This document shows, piece by piece, positions 56,471 through 64,000 of a stretch of DNA of 64,000 bases. The translations under genes were made by a program, and so were the position numbers. The DNA is from Massilia antarctica. Lineage in GTDB: Bacteria; Pseudomonadota; Gammaproteobacteria; Burkholderiales; Burkholderiaceae_D. Positions within the stretch are counted from its first letter, which is position 1; each line of letters opens with the position of its first letter. The notes under the pieces are model-generated. The model ran no database searches. It saw only the letters and a program-made list of their open reading frames with translations, and had not been told where the DNA came from. The DNA is taken from the NCBI RefSeq assembly GCF_015689335.1, contig NZ_CP065053.1:3968001-4032000 (forward strand), written 5' to 3'.

Positions 56471-56836
56471 ATGGCTAAAACAATACTCGCAGTTGACGAT
56501 TCCAGTTCGCTGCGCCAGATGGTGGCATTCAGTCTCAAGGCCGCCGGTTACCTCGTGGTGGAAGCGGTCGACGGCCAGGACGGACTCGAGAAAGCCAAGC
56601 AGCAGACGGTCGACCTGGTGCTGACCGACCAGAACATGCCGCGCATGGATGGCCTGTCCCTGATCAAGCTGCTGCGCGGCCTGCCGGCCTACCAGAAGGT
56701 GCCGATCCTGATGCTGACCACCGAATCGTCCGACGAAATGAAGACCAAGGGACGCGCGGCCGGCGCCAACGGCTGGCTGGTCAAGCCGTTCGACCCGCAG
56801 CGCCTGATCGAAGTGGTCAAAAAAGTCATCGGTTGA
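56471..56836 (+). CDS. cheY: Chemotaxis response regulator CheY
   Basis: This 121-residue single receiver domain has the acidic pocket (VDD at 8-10), phosphoacceptor Asp53 (LTDQNMPRMDG), Thr83 (LTTESS) and Lys105 (VKPF). There is no output domain. Phosphorylated by CheA, it binds the flagellar switch to change rotation. A strong AGGAG precedes the ATG. It lies 55 bases before cheA. The small number of residues fits CheY rather than an orphan regulator. Confidence 0.95.
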   Translation: MAKTILAVDDSSSLRQMVAFSLKAAGYLVVEAVDGQDGLEKAKQQTVDLVLTDQNMPRMDGLSLIKLLRGLPAYQKVPILMLTTESSDEMKTKGRAAGANGWLVKPFDPQRLIEVVKKVIG

Positions 56837-56891
56837 TGACCGGGGTGGGAGCACGCGCCATGATGTATCGCGAAATTCACGGAGTCTGAAC

Positions 56892-59039
56892 ATGACCATC
56901 GACATAAGCCAGTTTTTCCAGGTCTTCTTCGATGAAGCCGAAGAACTGCTGGCCGAAAAAGAGCGTCTGCTGCTGGCCGTCGACATTGCGTCGCCGGATC
57001 CGGAAGACCTGAACGCCATTTTCCGCACCGCCCACTCGATCAAGGGCGGTTCGTCGACGTTCGGCCTGAACGACATGACCGAAGTGACCCACATCCTCGA
57101 GTCGCTGCTCGACCGCATCCGCAAGGGTGAAATGGCGCTCACCGCCGAGCACGTGGACGCCTTTTTGGCGGCCAAGGACATCCTCAAGATGCAGCTCGAC
57201 GGCCACCGCAACGGCGCCCACGTCGACCAGGATGCCGTGGCCGACGTGCGCATGATGCTGCAGGAACTGTCGCAGGACGTGGTGCCGGTGGCCGCGCCGC
57301 CCGCGCCCTCGTTCATCCAGAGTTCGATCAAGGCCAATGTGAGCAACGGCGGACGGCGTTTCCGCATCGAGATGCCGCATGTGGAGCAGCGCGACGTCAA
57401 TGCGCTGACCGCCGAACTGGGGCTGCTCGGAAGGGTGTCGGTGATGCCGCTGCCGGGCGACCGGCATGCGATCACCGTCACCACTCACGAGTCGCTGGAT
57501 GACATCATCGCGATCTGCTCGTTCGTGCTCGATCCCGACGAGCTCAAGATCTTCGAGGCGCCCGCGCTCACGCCGGAGCAGCAGGTCATCGAAGACCGCG
57601 AACGGGCCAAGGTCGAAGACGACATGGGCTACGGCTTTTTTGATCCGATCGACGCCCCGAGCCAGGACAAGACCGACGAAGAACGCGGCTACGGTTTCTT
57701 CCAGCCGATCGAGCATATTCGCGCCACGGCCGGCATCACTGCCCCGGCGCCGGCCAGCGCCGCCCCGGCGGCAGCACGCGCCGAGCCGCTGGAAGTGACC
57801 GAGACGGCCGAGAAAAAGGTCGTCAAAAAAGACGACAAGCACGCCGCCGCCGAATCGTCGTCGATCCGCGTCTCGATCGAGAAGGTCGACCAGTTGATCA
57901 ACCTGATTGGCGAGCTGGTGATCACCCAGGCCATGATCGAGCAGCGCAGCGACGCGCTCGACCCGATGCTGCACGAGCGCCTGTTGAACAGCGTCAGCCA
58001 GCTCACCCGCAATACGCGCGACCTGCAGGAAGCGGTCATGTCGATCCGCATGATGCCGATGGATTTCGTGTTCTCGCGCTTTCCGCGCATGGTGCGCGAC
58101 CTGGCGGCCAAGCTGGGCAAGAAGGTCGACTTCATCACCCACGGCGCCGCCACCGAATTGGACAAGGGCTTGATCGAGCGCATCGTCGATCCGCTCACCC
58201 ACCTGGTACGCAACAGCATCGACCACGGCATCGAGATGCCGGAAGCGCGCGCCGCCGCCGGCAAGACCGAAGCGGGGCGCCTGTTCCTCTCGGCCGGCCA
58301 CCAGGGCGGCAACATCGTCATCGAAGTGTCGGACGACGGCGCTGGGCTGAACCGCGAACGCATCCTGGCCAAGGCGGCCCAGAACGGGCTGCCGGTGAAC
58401 GACAACATGAGCGACGCGGACGTGTGGCAGCTCATTTTCGCGCCGGGCTTTTCGACCGCCGAAACGGTGACCGACGTCTCGGGCCGCGGGGTCGGCATGG
58501 ATGTCGTCAAGCGCAACATCATGGCCATGGGCGGCTCGGTCGACATCCGCTCGGCCAAGGGCTTCGGTACCACGATCTCGATTTCGCTGCCGCTCACCCT
58601 GGCGATTTTGGACGGCATGTCGATCCGCTGCGGCGAGGAAGTGTACATCCTGCCGCTCGGCTTCGTGGTCGAGTCGCTGCAGCCGGCGCCGGAAGACATC
58701 AAGGAAATCTCCGGGCGCGGCCCCGTGATCAAGGTGCGCGGCGAATACCTGCCCCTGATCCCGCTGTACCAGATGTTCGACATCGTGCCGCGCTTTACCA
58801 ATCCGTGCGAAGGCATCGTGGTGATCCTGGAGTCGGACGGGCGCAAGGCCGGGCTGTTCGTCGACGACCTGGTCGGGCAGCAGCAGGTCGTGGTCAAGAA
58901 CCTCGAATCGAATTATCGCAAGGTGACCGGGATTTCCGGCGCCACCATCCTCGGCGATGGCGGCGTGTCGCTGATCCTCGATGTCTCGGCCCTGATGCGC
59001 TCATCGCGCCAGCTGGCCGACGACGCCATCTTCTCTTAA
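56892..59039 (+). CDS. cheA: Chemotaxis histidine kinase CheA
   Basis: This 715-residue kinase has an HPt domain with phosphorylatable His48 (FRTAHSIKGGSS). A P2-like domain (~150-225) and a linker follow. The linker has two GYGFFxPI motifs near residues 246 and 267. Dimerisation helices, an HATPase domain with N-box HLVRNSIDHGIE and G boxes, and a C-terminal CheW-like domain complete it. Receptor complexes control its autophosphorylation; phosphate passes to CheY and CheB. The linker motifs may bind a partner, but that is speculation. Confidence 0.97.
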   Translation: MTIDISQFFQVFFDEAEELLAEKERLLLAVDIASPDPEDLNAIFRTAHSIKGGSSTFGLNDMTEVTHILESLLDRIRKGEMALTAEHVDAFLAAKDILKMQLDGHRNGAHVDQDAVADVRMMLQELSQDVVPVAAPPAPSFIQSSIKANVSNGGRRFRIEMPHVEQRDVNALTAELGLLGRVSVMPLPGDRHAITVTTHESLDDIIAICSFVLDPDELKIFEAPALTPEQQVIEDRERAKVEDDMGYGFFDPIDAPSQDKTDEERGYGFFQPIEHIRATAGITAPAPASAAPAAARAEPLEVTETAEKKVVKKDDKHAAAESSSIRVSIEKVDQLINLIGELVITQAMIEQRSDALDPMLHERLLNSVSQLTRNTRDLQEAVMSIRMMPMDFVFSRFPRMVRDLAAKLGKKVDFITHGAATELDKGLIERIVDPLTHLVRNSIDHGIEMPEARAAAGKTEAGRLFLSAGHQGGNIVIEVSDDGAGLNRERILAKAAQNGLPVNDNMSDADVWQLIFAPGFSTAETVTDVSGRGVGMDVVKRNIMAMGGSVDIRSAKGFGTTISISLPLTLAILDGMSIRCGEEVYILPLGFVVESLQPAPEDIKEISGRGPVIKVRGEYLPLIPLYQMFDIVPRFTNPCEGIVVILESDGRKAGLFVDDLVGQQQVVVKNLESNYRKVTGISGATILGDGGVSLILDVSALMRSSRQLADDAIFS

Positions 59040-59068
59040 CCCATACAGCAACCAACTAGGGATTCATC

Positions 59069-59569
59069 ATGTCAATAACCTCAACCTCATCCAAGAACGG
59101 CGATGTCAAGGATGGCGCCGGAAGCGAGTTCCTGGCCTTCACGCTCGGTTCCGAAGAATACGGGATCGACATCCTGAAAGTGCAGGAAATCCGCGGCTAC
59201 GAAGTGGTGACCCGCATCGCCAACGCGCCGGAATTCATCAAGGGCGTGATCAACCTGCGCGGCATCATCATTCCGGTGGTCGACATGCGCATCAAGTTCA
59301 ACCTCGGCACCCCGGTGTACGACCAGTTCACGGTGGTCATCATCCTCAATATCGGCGGGCGCATCATGGGCGTGGTGGTCGACAGCGTCTCCGACGTCAC
59401 CACCCTGACGCCGGAGCAGATCAAGCCGGCCCCGGAAATGGGCACCGCCTTCGGTTCCGACTACCTGGTCGGCCTGGGCACGGTCGACGAGCGCATGCTG
59501 ATCCTGATCGATATCGACAAGCTGATGTCGTCGAGCGAAATGGGCCTGATCGAAAAACTGGCCGCCTGA
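59069..59569 (+). CDS. cheW: Chemotaxis coupling protein CheW
   Basis: This 166-residue protein is a single CheW domain: [20 protein letters not shown], then [15 protein letters not shown] and [10 protein letters not shown]. It bridges the chemoreceptor and CheA. The first ~15 residues are a Ser/Thr-rich extension. It lies 29 bases after cheA and ahead of the receptor gene, as expected of an operon. Confidence 0.97.
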   Translation: MSITSTSSKNGDVKDGAGSEFLAFTLGSEEYGIDILKVQEIRGYEVVTRIANAPEFIKGVINLRGIIIPVVDMRIKFNLGTPVYDQFTVVIILNIGGRIMGVVVDSVSDVTTLTPEQIKPAPEMGTAFGSDYLVGLGTVDERMLILIDIDKLMSSSEMGLIEKLAA

Positions 59570-59655
59570 GACAGACCGGACCGACAACCGCAACGCCGGT
59601 GCGAGGGGCTCGACAGAAGCCCACGCCACATCATTGAAGTATCGAGGAGAGAACG

Positions 59656-61359
59656 ATGAATCTGCGCGATTTTAAAATTGGTACGCGTCTGGCGTTCGGT
59701 TTCGGCTGCATCCTGCTGATTCTGGTGGCGATGGCGTTGACGGCGAGTTTTCTCAATTCGCGTAACAAGAACAGCCTGATGACCGGCCTGGCCAGTTCCA
59801 GCGCCCAGAACCTGCATGCAGCAAGCATGAAGAGCGCGATGCTCGAAACCGGCATCGCCATGCGCAATATCGGCCTGCAGGCCGACGTGGCGCTGATGCA
59901 GAAAGAGCAGGACAAGGTCAAGGTGCAGAGCAAGCGCTATGAAGAGGCTCGCACCAGGCTGCAGGCCACGGGCCTGGACGAAGCCGAGGCCAAGCTGCTC
60001 GCCGAGATCGCCGCGCTCGACAAGGAAGTCGACGTCGCCTTCAAGGAAGCGATCGGCCAGGTGCTGGCGTTTAACAGCGAGGGGGCGGCCAAGGTGATCG
60101 CCCAGCGCATCGATCCGCTGAACCAGAAAACCCTCGAGCTGCTCAACAAGCTGGTCGACAAGCAGCAGCTCGAAGCGGATGAATTCCTCAAGCAATCGGT
60201 GCTGGCCGACCAGCGCGTGGGCATGATCATGTTCGGGGTGTGCGCCCTGGCCGTGGCGCTGGGCGTGGTGTGCGCCCTGGTCATCACGCGCTCGATCACG
60301 TCGCCCCTGCTGGGCGCCGTACGGGTGGCCAAGAAGGTCGCCGCGGGCGAATTGACCTCGGAAATCCGGGTCGAGGGCAAGGATGAAACGAGCGAACTGC
60401 TGCAGGCGCTCAAGGACATGAACGACAGCCTGGCGAAGACCGTGGGCGACGTGCGCGCCGGGACCGACATGATCACGGTCGCCTCGCACGAAATCGCCTC
60501 GGGCAATGCCGACCTGTCGTCGCGCACCGAGTCGCAAGCCAGTTCGCTCGAAGAAACCGCCAGTTCGATGGAAGAACTGACCAGCACCGTCAAGCAGAAT
60601 GCCGACAATGCGCGCCAGGCCAACCAGCTGGCCGTGTCGGCGTCGTCGGTAGCGGTCAAGGGTGGCGCCGTGGTATCGCAGGTTGTTGATACGATGGGCT
60701 CGATCAAGGAAAGCTCGCGCAAGATCGTCGACATCATCGGCGTCATCGACGGCATCGCCTTCCAGACCAACATCCTGGCGCTGAACGCCGCGGTGGAAGC
60801 GGCGCGCGCCGGCGAACAGGGGCGCGGCTTCGCGGTGGTGGCCTCGGAAGTGCGCAACCTGGCGCAGCGCTCGGCCGGCGCGGCCAAGGAGATCAAGTCG
60901 CTGATCGGCGACTCGGTCGACAAGGTCGATGCAGGCAGCAAGCTGGTCGACGAAGCCGGCCAGACCATGGACTTGATCGTGACCTCGATCAAGCAGGTGG
61001 CCGACATCATGGGTGAAATCACGGCGGCCACCCAGGAACAGAGCAACGGCATCGAAGAAGTCAACCAGGCCATCACTCAGATGGATGAAATGACGCAGCA
61101 GAACGCGGCCCTGGTCGAGCAAGCCGCGGCGGCGGCCGAGAGCATGCAGGAGCAGGCGGAGTTGCTGGCCGCCGCCGTGAGCATCTTCAAGCTCAATGGC
61201 GACGATAAAAAGGTGGCCGCGCATGCGCCGCTGCGTGCCGCGCCCGTGGCGCAGCGCGCCCCGGCGCGCGCGGTGGCCACCGTGGCCAAGGCGGCGCCGG
61301 CAGCCAAGCCGCGCAAGCTGGCCGCGGCGGCGCCGGGAGACGACTGGGAAGAGTTTTAA
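59656..61359 (+). CDS. Methyl-accepting chemotaxis protein
   Basis: This 567-residue receptor has two membrane helices (residues ~10-35 and ~190-215). They flank a ~150-residue helical periplasmic sensor, probably a four-helix-bundle type. A HAMP domain and a signalling domain with the conserved tip IDGIAFQTNILALNAAVEAA follow. The C-terminus ends in DDWEEF after an Ala/Pro-rich tail, resembling the pentapeptide that tethers CheR and CheB. Ligand unknown. It is encoded between cheW and cheR and so is probably the main receptor of this cluster. Confidence 0.95.
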   Translation: MNLRDFKIGTRLAFGFGCILLILVAMALTASFLNSRNKNSLMTGLASSSAQNLHAASMKSAMLETGIAMRNIGLQADVALMQKEQDKVKVQSKRYEEARTRLQATGLDEAEAKLLAEIAALDKEVDVAFKEAIGQVLAFNSEGAAKVIAQRIDPLNQKTLELLNKLVDKQQLEADEFLKQSVLADQRVGMIMFGVCALAVALGVVCALVITRSITSPLLGAVRVAKKVAAGELTSEIRVEGKDETSELLQALKDMNDSLAKTVGDVRAGTDMITVASHEIASGNADLSSRTESQASSLEETASSMEELTSTVKQNADNARQANQLAVSASSVAVKGGAVVSQVVDTMGSIKESSRKIVDIIGVIDGIAFQTNILALNAAVEAARAGEQGRGFAVVASEVRNLAQRSAGAAKEIKSLIGDSVDKVDAGSKLVDEAGQTMDLIVTSIKQVADIMGEITAATQEQSNGIEEVNQAITQMDEMTQQNAALVEQAAAAAESMQEQAELLAAAVSIFKLNGDDKKVAAHAPLRAAPVAQRAPARAVATVAKAAPAAKPRKLAAAAPGDDWEEF

Positions 61360-61416
61360 GCTGGCGGCGGGCCTTCCGGCCGCGCGCGCATACAAATGAA
61401 AACGGGGTGAGGCAAG

Positions 61417-62262
61417 GTGACGCAAACGAAAATGGAAACCGCCAAGGAATTCAACTTCACCAAAAGTGATTTTGAGCGCGTGCGCGCGCTGATTTACCAG
61501 CGCGCCGGCATTTCGCTGGCCGACAGCAAGCAGGAAATGGTCTACAGCCGCCTGGCGCGGCGTCTGCGCGCCACCGGCATCGTCTCGTTCGGCCACTACC
61601 TGGACGACCTCGAAGCGGGGCGCCTGGGCGAGGAATGGGAGTCGTTCACCAATGCGCTTACCACCAACCTGACCTCGTTCTTCCGCGAGTCGCATCACTT
61701 TCCGCTGCTGGCCGAGCATGTCAAGAAAGTGCGCGACCAGCCGATCCAGATCTGGTGCTCGGCCGCGTCCACCGGCGAGGAACCGTATTCGATCGCCATG
61801 ACCGTGTGCGAAGCATTCAACACGCTCACGCCGCCGGTGCAGATCATCGCCACCGACATCGACACCAACGTGCTGGCCACGGGTGCCAACGGCGTGTACG
61901 CGATCGACCGCATCGACAAGCTCGAACCGGAGCGCGCGCGGCGCTTTTTCTTGCGCGGCAAGGGCGACCAGGATGGCATGGTGCGGGTGCGTCCCGAACT
62001 GCGCCAGCTGATCACCTTCAAACAGCTCAATCTGCTGGGCGACAGCTGGCCCCTGAAAGGCCCGTTCGACGTCATTTTCTGCCGTAACGTGATGATCTAT
62101 TTCGACAAGGCGACCCAGCGCAAGATTCTTTCGCGCTTCGTGCCGCTGATGAAGCCCGATGCACTGCTGTTTGCCGGCCACTCCGAGAATTTCCTGTATG
62201 TGTCGGAGTCGCTCAAGCTGCGTGGCAAAACCGTGTACGAACTCGATGGTCGCCGGAGCTGA
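61417..62262 (+). CDS. cheR: Chemotaxis protein methyltransferase CheR
   Basis: This 281-residue enzyme methylates receptor glutamates using SAM. It has the N-terminal CheR domain (FTKSDFERVRALIYQRAGIS), the SAM-binding segment IWCSAASTGEEPYSIAM and the C-terminal VIFCRNVMIYFD. GTG 61417 follows a purine-rich GTGAGGCAAG; an ATG at 61432 is an alternative that loses five residues. Works with CheB to adapt the receptors. Confidence 0.96.
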   Translation: MTQTKMETAKEFNFTKSDFERVRALIYQRAGISLADSKQEMVYSRLARRLRATGIVSFGHYLDDLEAGRLGEEWESFTNALTTNLTSFFRESHHFPLLAEHVKKVRDQPIQIWCSAASTGEEPYSIAMTVCEAFNTLTPPVQIIATDIDTNVLATGANGVYAIDRIDKLEPERARRFFLRGKGDQDGMVRVRPELRQLITFKQLNLLGDSWPLKGPFDVIFCRNVMIYFDKATQRKILSRFVPLMKPDALLFAGHSENFLYVSESLKLRGKTVYELDGRRS

Positions 62263-62291
62263 TGCGACCCGCAGAGAACTGAGAACTGAAC

Positions 62292-62900
62292 ATGGCTATC
62301 GAAATCAAAGAACAATTTGCAACCAACGTGTATTACGACCGCACCTTCGACTGCGACGCGGCCAAGATCCTGCCGGGCGAGTACTACTACACGCCCAAGG
62401 ACATGCTGATCGTGACGGTGCTCGGTTCCTGCGTGTCGGCCTGTATCCGCGACAAGGTCACTGGCCTGGGCGGCATGAATCACTTCATGCTGCCGGACGG
62501 TGGCAGTGATCCGAACAGCCCGATTTCGGCGTCGATGCGCTACGGGACGTACGCGATGGAAGTGCTGATCAACGACCTGCTCAAGGCCGGCGCGCGGCGC
62601 GAGAACATGGAAGCGAAAGTGTTCGGCGGCGGCGCGGTGCTGCGCGGCTTCACCGCGATCAACGTGGGCGAGCGCAACGCGGCCTTTGTCATGAACTTCC
62701 TGAAGACCGAAAAAATGCGCGTGGTGGCCGAAGACTTGAACGATATCTGGCCGCGCAAGGTCTATTTTTTCCCACGCACCGGCAAGGTACTGGTCAAGAA
62801 GCTGATGCAGACCCATAACGATACCCTGGCGCGGCGCGAACTCGATTACGCCAGCCGCCTCAAGGTCGAACCGGTCGGCGGCGCGATCGATCTGTTCTAG
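62292..62900 (+). CDS. cheD: Chemoreceptor glutamine deamidase CheD
   Basis: This 202-residue protein has the CheD catalytic residues Cys47 (VTVLGSCVSACIRD) and His64 (GGMNHFMLP), followed by RYGTYAMEVLIND and KVFGGGA. It deamidates specific receptor glutamines to glutamates. Its placement between cheR and cheB is typical. In several bacteria CheD also interacts with CheC/CheX; none is seen here. Confidence 0.96.
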   Translation: MAIEIKEQFATNVYYDRTFDCDAAKILPGEYYYTPKDMLIVTVLGSCVSACIRDKVTGLGGMNHFMLPDGGSDPNSPISASMRYGTYAMEVLINDLLKAGARRENMEAKVFGGGAVLRGFTAINVGERNAAFVMNFLKTEKMRVVAEDLNDIWPRKVYFFPRTGKVLVKKLMQTHNDTLARRELDYASRLKVEPVGGAIDLF

Positions 62901-62931
62901 CCGACTGCCCCATCAATTCTGAAAGCCCAAT

Positions 62932-63996
62932 ATGAAGATCAAAGTACTGATCGTGGACGATTCGGCGCTGATCCGCAGCGTCATGAGCGAGATCATTTCG
63001 AGCCAGCCCGACATGGAAGTGGTTGGTGTGGCGCCCGATCCGCTGGTGGCGCGTGAACTGATCAAGCAGACCAACCCGGACGTGCTCACGCTCGACGTCG
63101 AGATGCCCAAGATGGACGGCCTCGATTTCCTCGAAAAGCTGATGCGCCTGCGCCCGATGCCGGTGGTGATGGTGTCTTCCCTGACCGAGCGCGGTTCCGA
63201 AATCACGATGCGCGCGCTGGAACTGGGCGCGGTCGATTTCGTCACCAAGCCGAAGATCTCGATCCAGAGCGGGATGCGCGAATACACCGAACTGATCGCC
63301 GACAAGATCCGCGCCGCCTCCAAGGCGCGCATCAAGCCGCGCACCGTGACCGGCGAAAAGGTGGTCGGGGCGCTGCCGGCCCTGCGCAATCCGCTCACCT
63401 CGTCGGAAAAGCTGATCATCATCGGCGCCTCGACCGGCGGCACCGAGGCGATCCGCGAATTCCTGATGCAGATGCCGTCCGACTGCCCCGGCATCCTGAT
63501 CGCCCAGCATATGCCGGAAGGGTTCACCACCTCGTTCGCGCGCCGCCTCGACACCCTGTGCAAGATCAGCGTGCGCGAAGCGGCCGGCGACGAGCGCGTC
63601 CTGCCCGGCCACGCCTACATCGCGCCCGGCCACTCGCACCTGCTGCTGGCGCGTTCGGGCGCCAACTATGTGACCCGCATCGAACAGAGCGAACCGGTCA
63701 ACCGGCACCGCCCCTCGGTCGACGTGCTGTTCCGCTCGGCGGCCCAGGCGGCCGGTAAAAACGCGGTCGGCGTGATCCTGACCGGGATGGGCAAGGACGG
63801 CGCCGCCGGCATGCTGGAAATGAAGACCGCGGGCGCCTACAACTTCGCCCAGGACGAGGCTTCGTGCGTGGTGTTCGGCATGCCGCGCGAAGCGATCGCC
63901 ATGGGCGGCACCCACGAAGTGGGGGCCCTGAGCGCGCTGCCGGGCATGGTCCTTGGCTATCTGGCAACGCATGGCAGCCGCGCGTTGCGCGTTTGA
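62932..63996 (+). CDS. cheB: Chemotaxis response regulator protein-glutamate methylesterase CheB
   Basis: This 354-residue protein has an N-terminal receiver domain with phosphoacceptor Asp55 ([11 protein letters not shown]) and a linker. The C-terminal methylesterase domain has catalytic Ser167 (IGASTGGTE), His193 (AQHMPEGFT) and Asp289 (TGMGKDGA). Phosphorylated by CheA, it demethylates the receptors. The gene ends 4 bases before the window edge; the cluster probably continues. Confidence 0.97.
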   Translation: MKIKVLIVDDSALIRSVMSEIISSQPDMEVVGVAPDPLVARELIKQTNPDVLTLDVEMPKMDGLDFLEKLMRLRPMPVVMVSSLTERGSEITMRALELGAVDFVTKPKISIQSGMREYTELIADKIRAASKARIKPRTVTGEKVVGALPALRNPLTSSEKLIIIGASTGGTEAIREFLMQMPSDCPGILIAQHMPEGFTTSFARRLDTLCKISVREAAGDERVLPGHAYIAPGHSHLLLARSGANYVTRIEQSEPVNRHRPSVDVLFRSAAQAAGKNAVGVILTGMGKDGAAGMLEMKTAGAYNFAQDEASCVVFGMPREAIAMGGTHEVGALSALPGMVLGYLATHGSRALRV

Positions 63997-64000
63997 TCCG

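Noticed and set aside
59461..62181. Long minus-strand frame opposite cheW, the chemoreceptor and cheR
   Set aside because: Antisense to three clear chemotaxis genes; His/Arg/Gly-rich product without a recognisable domain.

Overview
The window comes from a GC-rich betaproteobacterial chromosome, most likely an Oxalobacteraceae member of the Massilia/Duganella/Janthinobacterium group. This rests on the flhD-flhC-methyltransferase-motA-motB-cheY-cheA-cheW-mcp-cheR-cheD-cheB order, a kynurenine-pathway pair, a DUF6151 gene and very large YD-repeat proteins. It is inferred from gene content and protein style, not from a database search.

Bases 1-36,700 are an rhs (YD-repeat polymorphic toxin) island heavily scarred by insertion sequences. 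One large gene, open at the left edge, has an intact tail: YD repeats, a LysM domain, hydrophobic segments, a Hint protease domain and an Ntox15 nuclease domain carrying an HEPD motif. A GAD-like/DUF1851 immunity gene follows. Downstream lie displaced toxin-immunity modules, all missing the rhs N-terminus. The first is a WHH nuclease with a SUKH immunity gene. The second is a core copy split by an IS481 element, with an HExxH tail and a zinc-ribbon partner gene. The third is a core copy carrying a nonsense codon and an IS4 insertion, with an unrecognised tail and partner gene. Two orphan immunity-like genes follow, one of them frameshifted. The core (about 4.5 kb) is nearly identical between copies, while tails and partners differ and are more AT-rich. 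This looks like a cassette reservoir that could recombine with the intact gene.

Bases 36,700-38,500 hold transposase debris around a DUF6151 gene. Bases 38,500-51,300 are ordinary chromosome: an NHL-repeat lipoprotein, an EamA exporter coupled to a threonine-dehydratase-like enzyme with a divergent MocR regulator, htpG, an RBBP9-like hydrolase, an unknown protein, a secreted GH5 enzyme with two CBM6-like domains and a LacI-type operator, and the kynU-kynA pair.

Bases 51,300-64,000 are a motility/chemotaxis cluster, all on the plus strand. FlhDC is the master activator and MotAB the stator. A DxxxQ CheZ-like protein, CheY, CheA, CheW, one chemoreceptor, CheR, CheD and CheB make a nearly complete chemotaxis signalling and adaptation set. 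No tRNA, rRNA or CRISPR array was seen.
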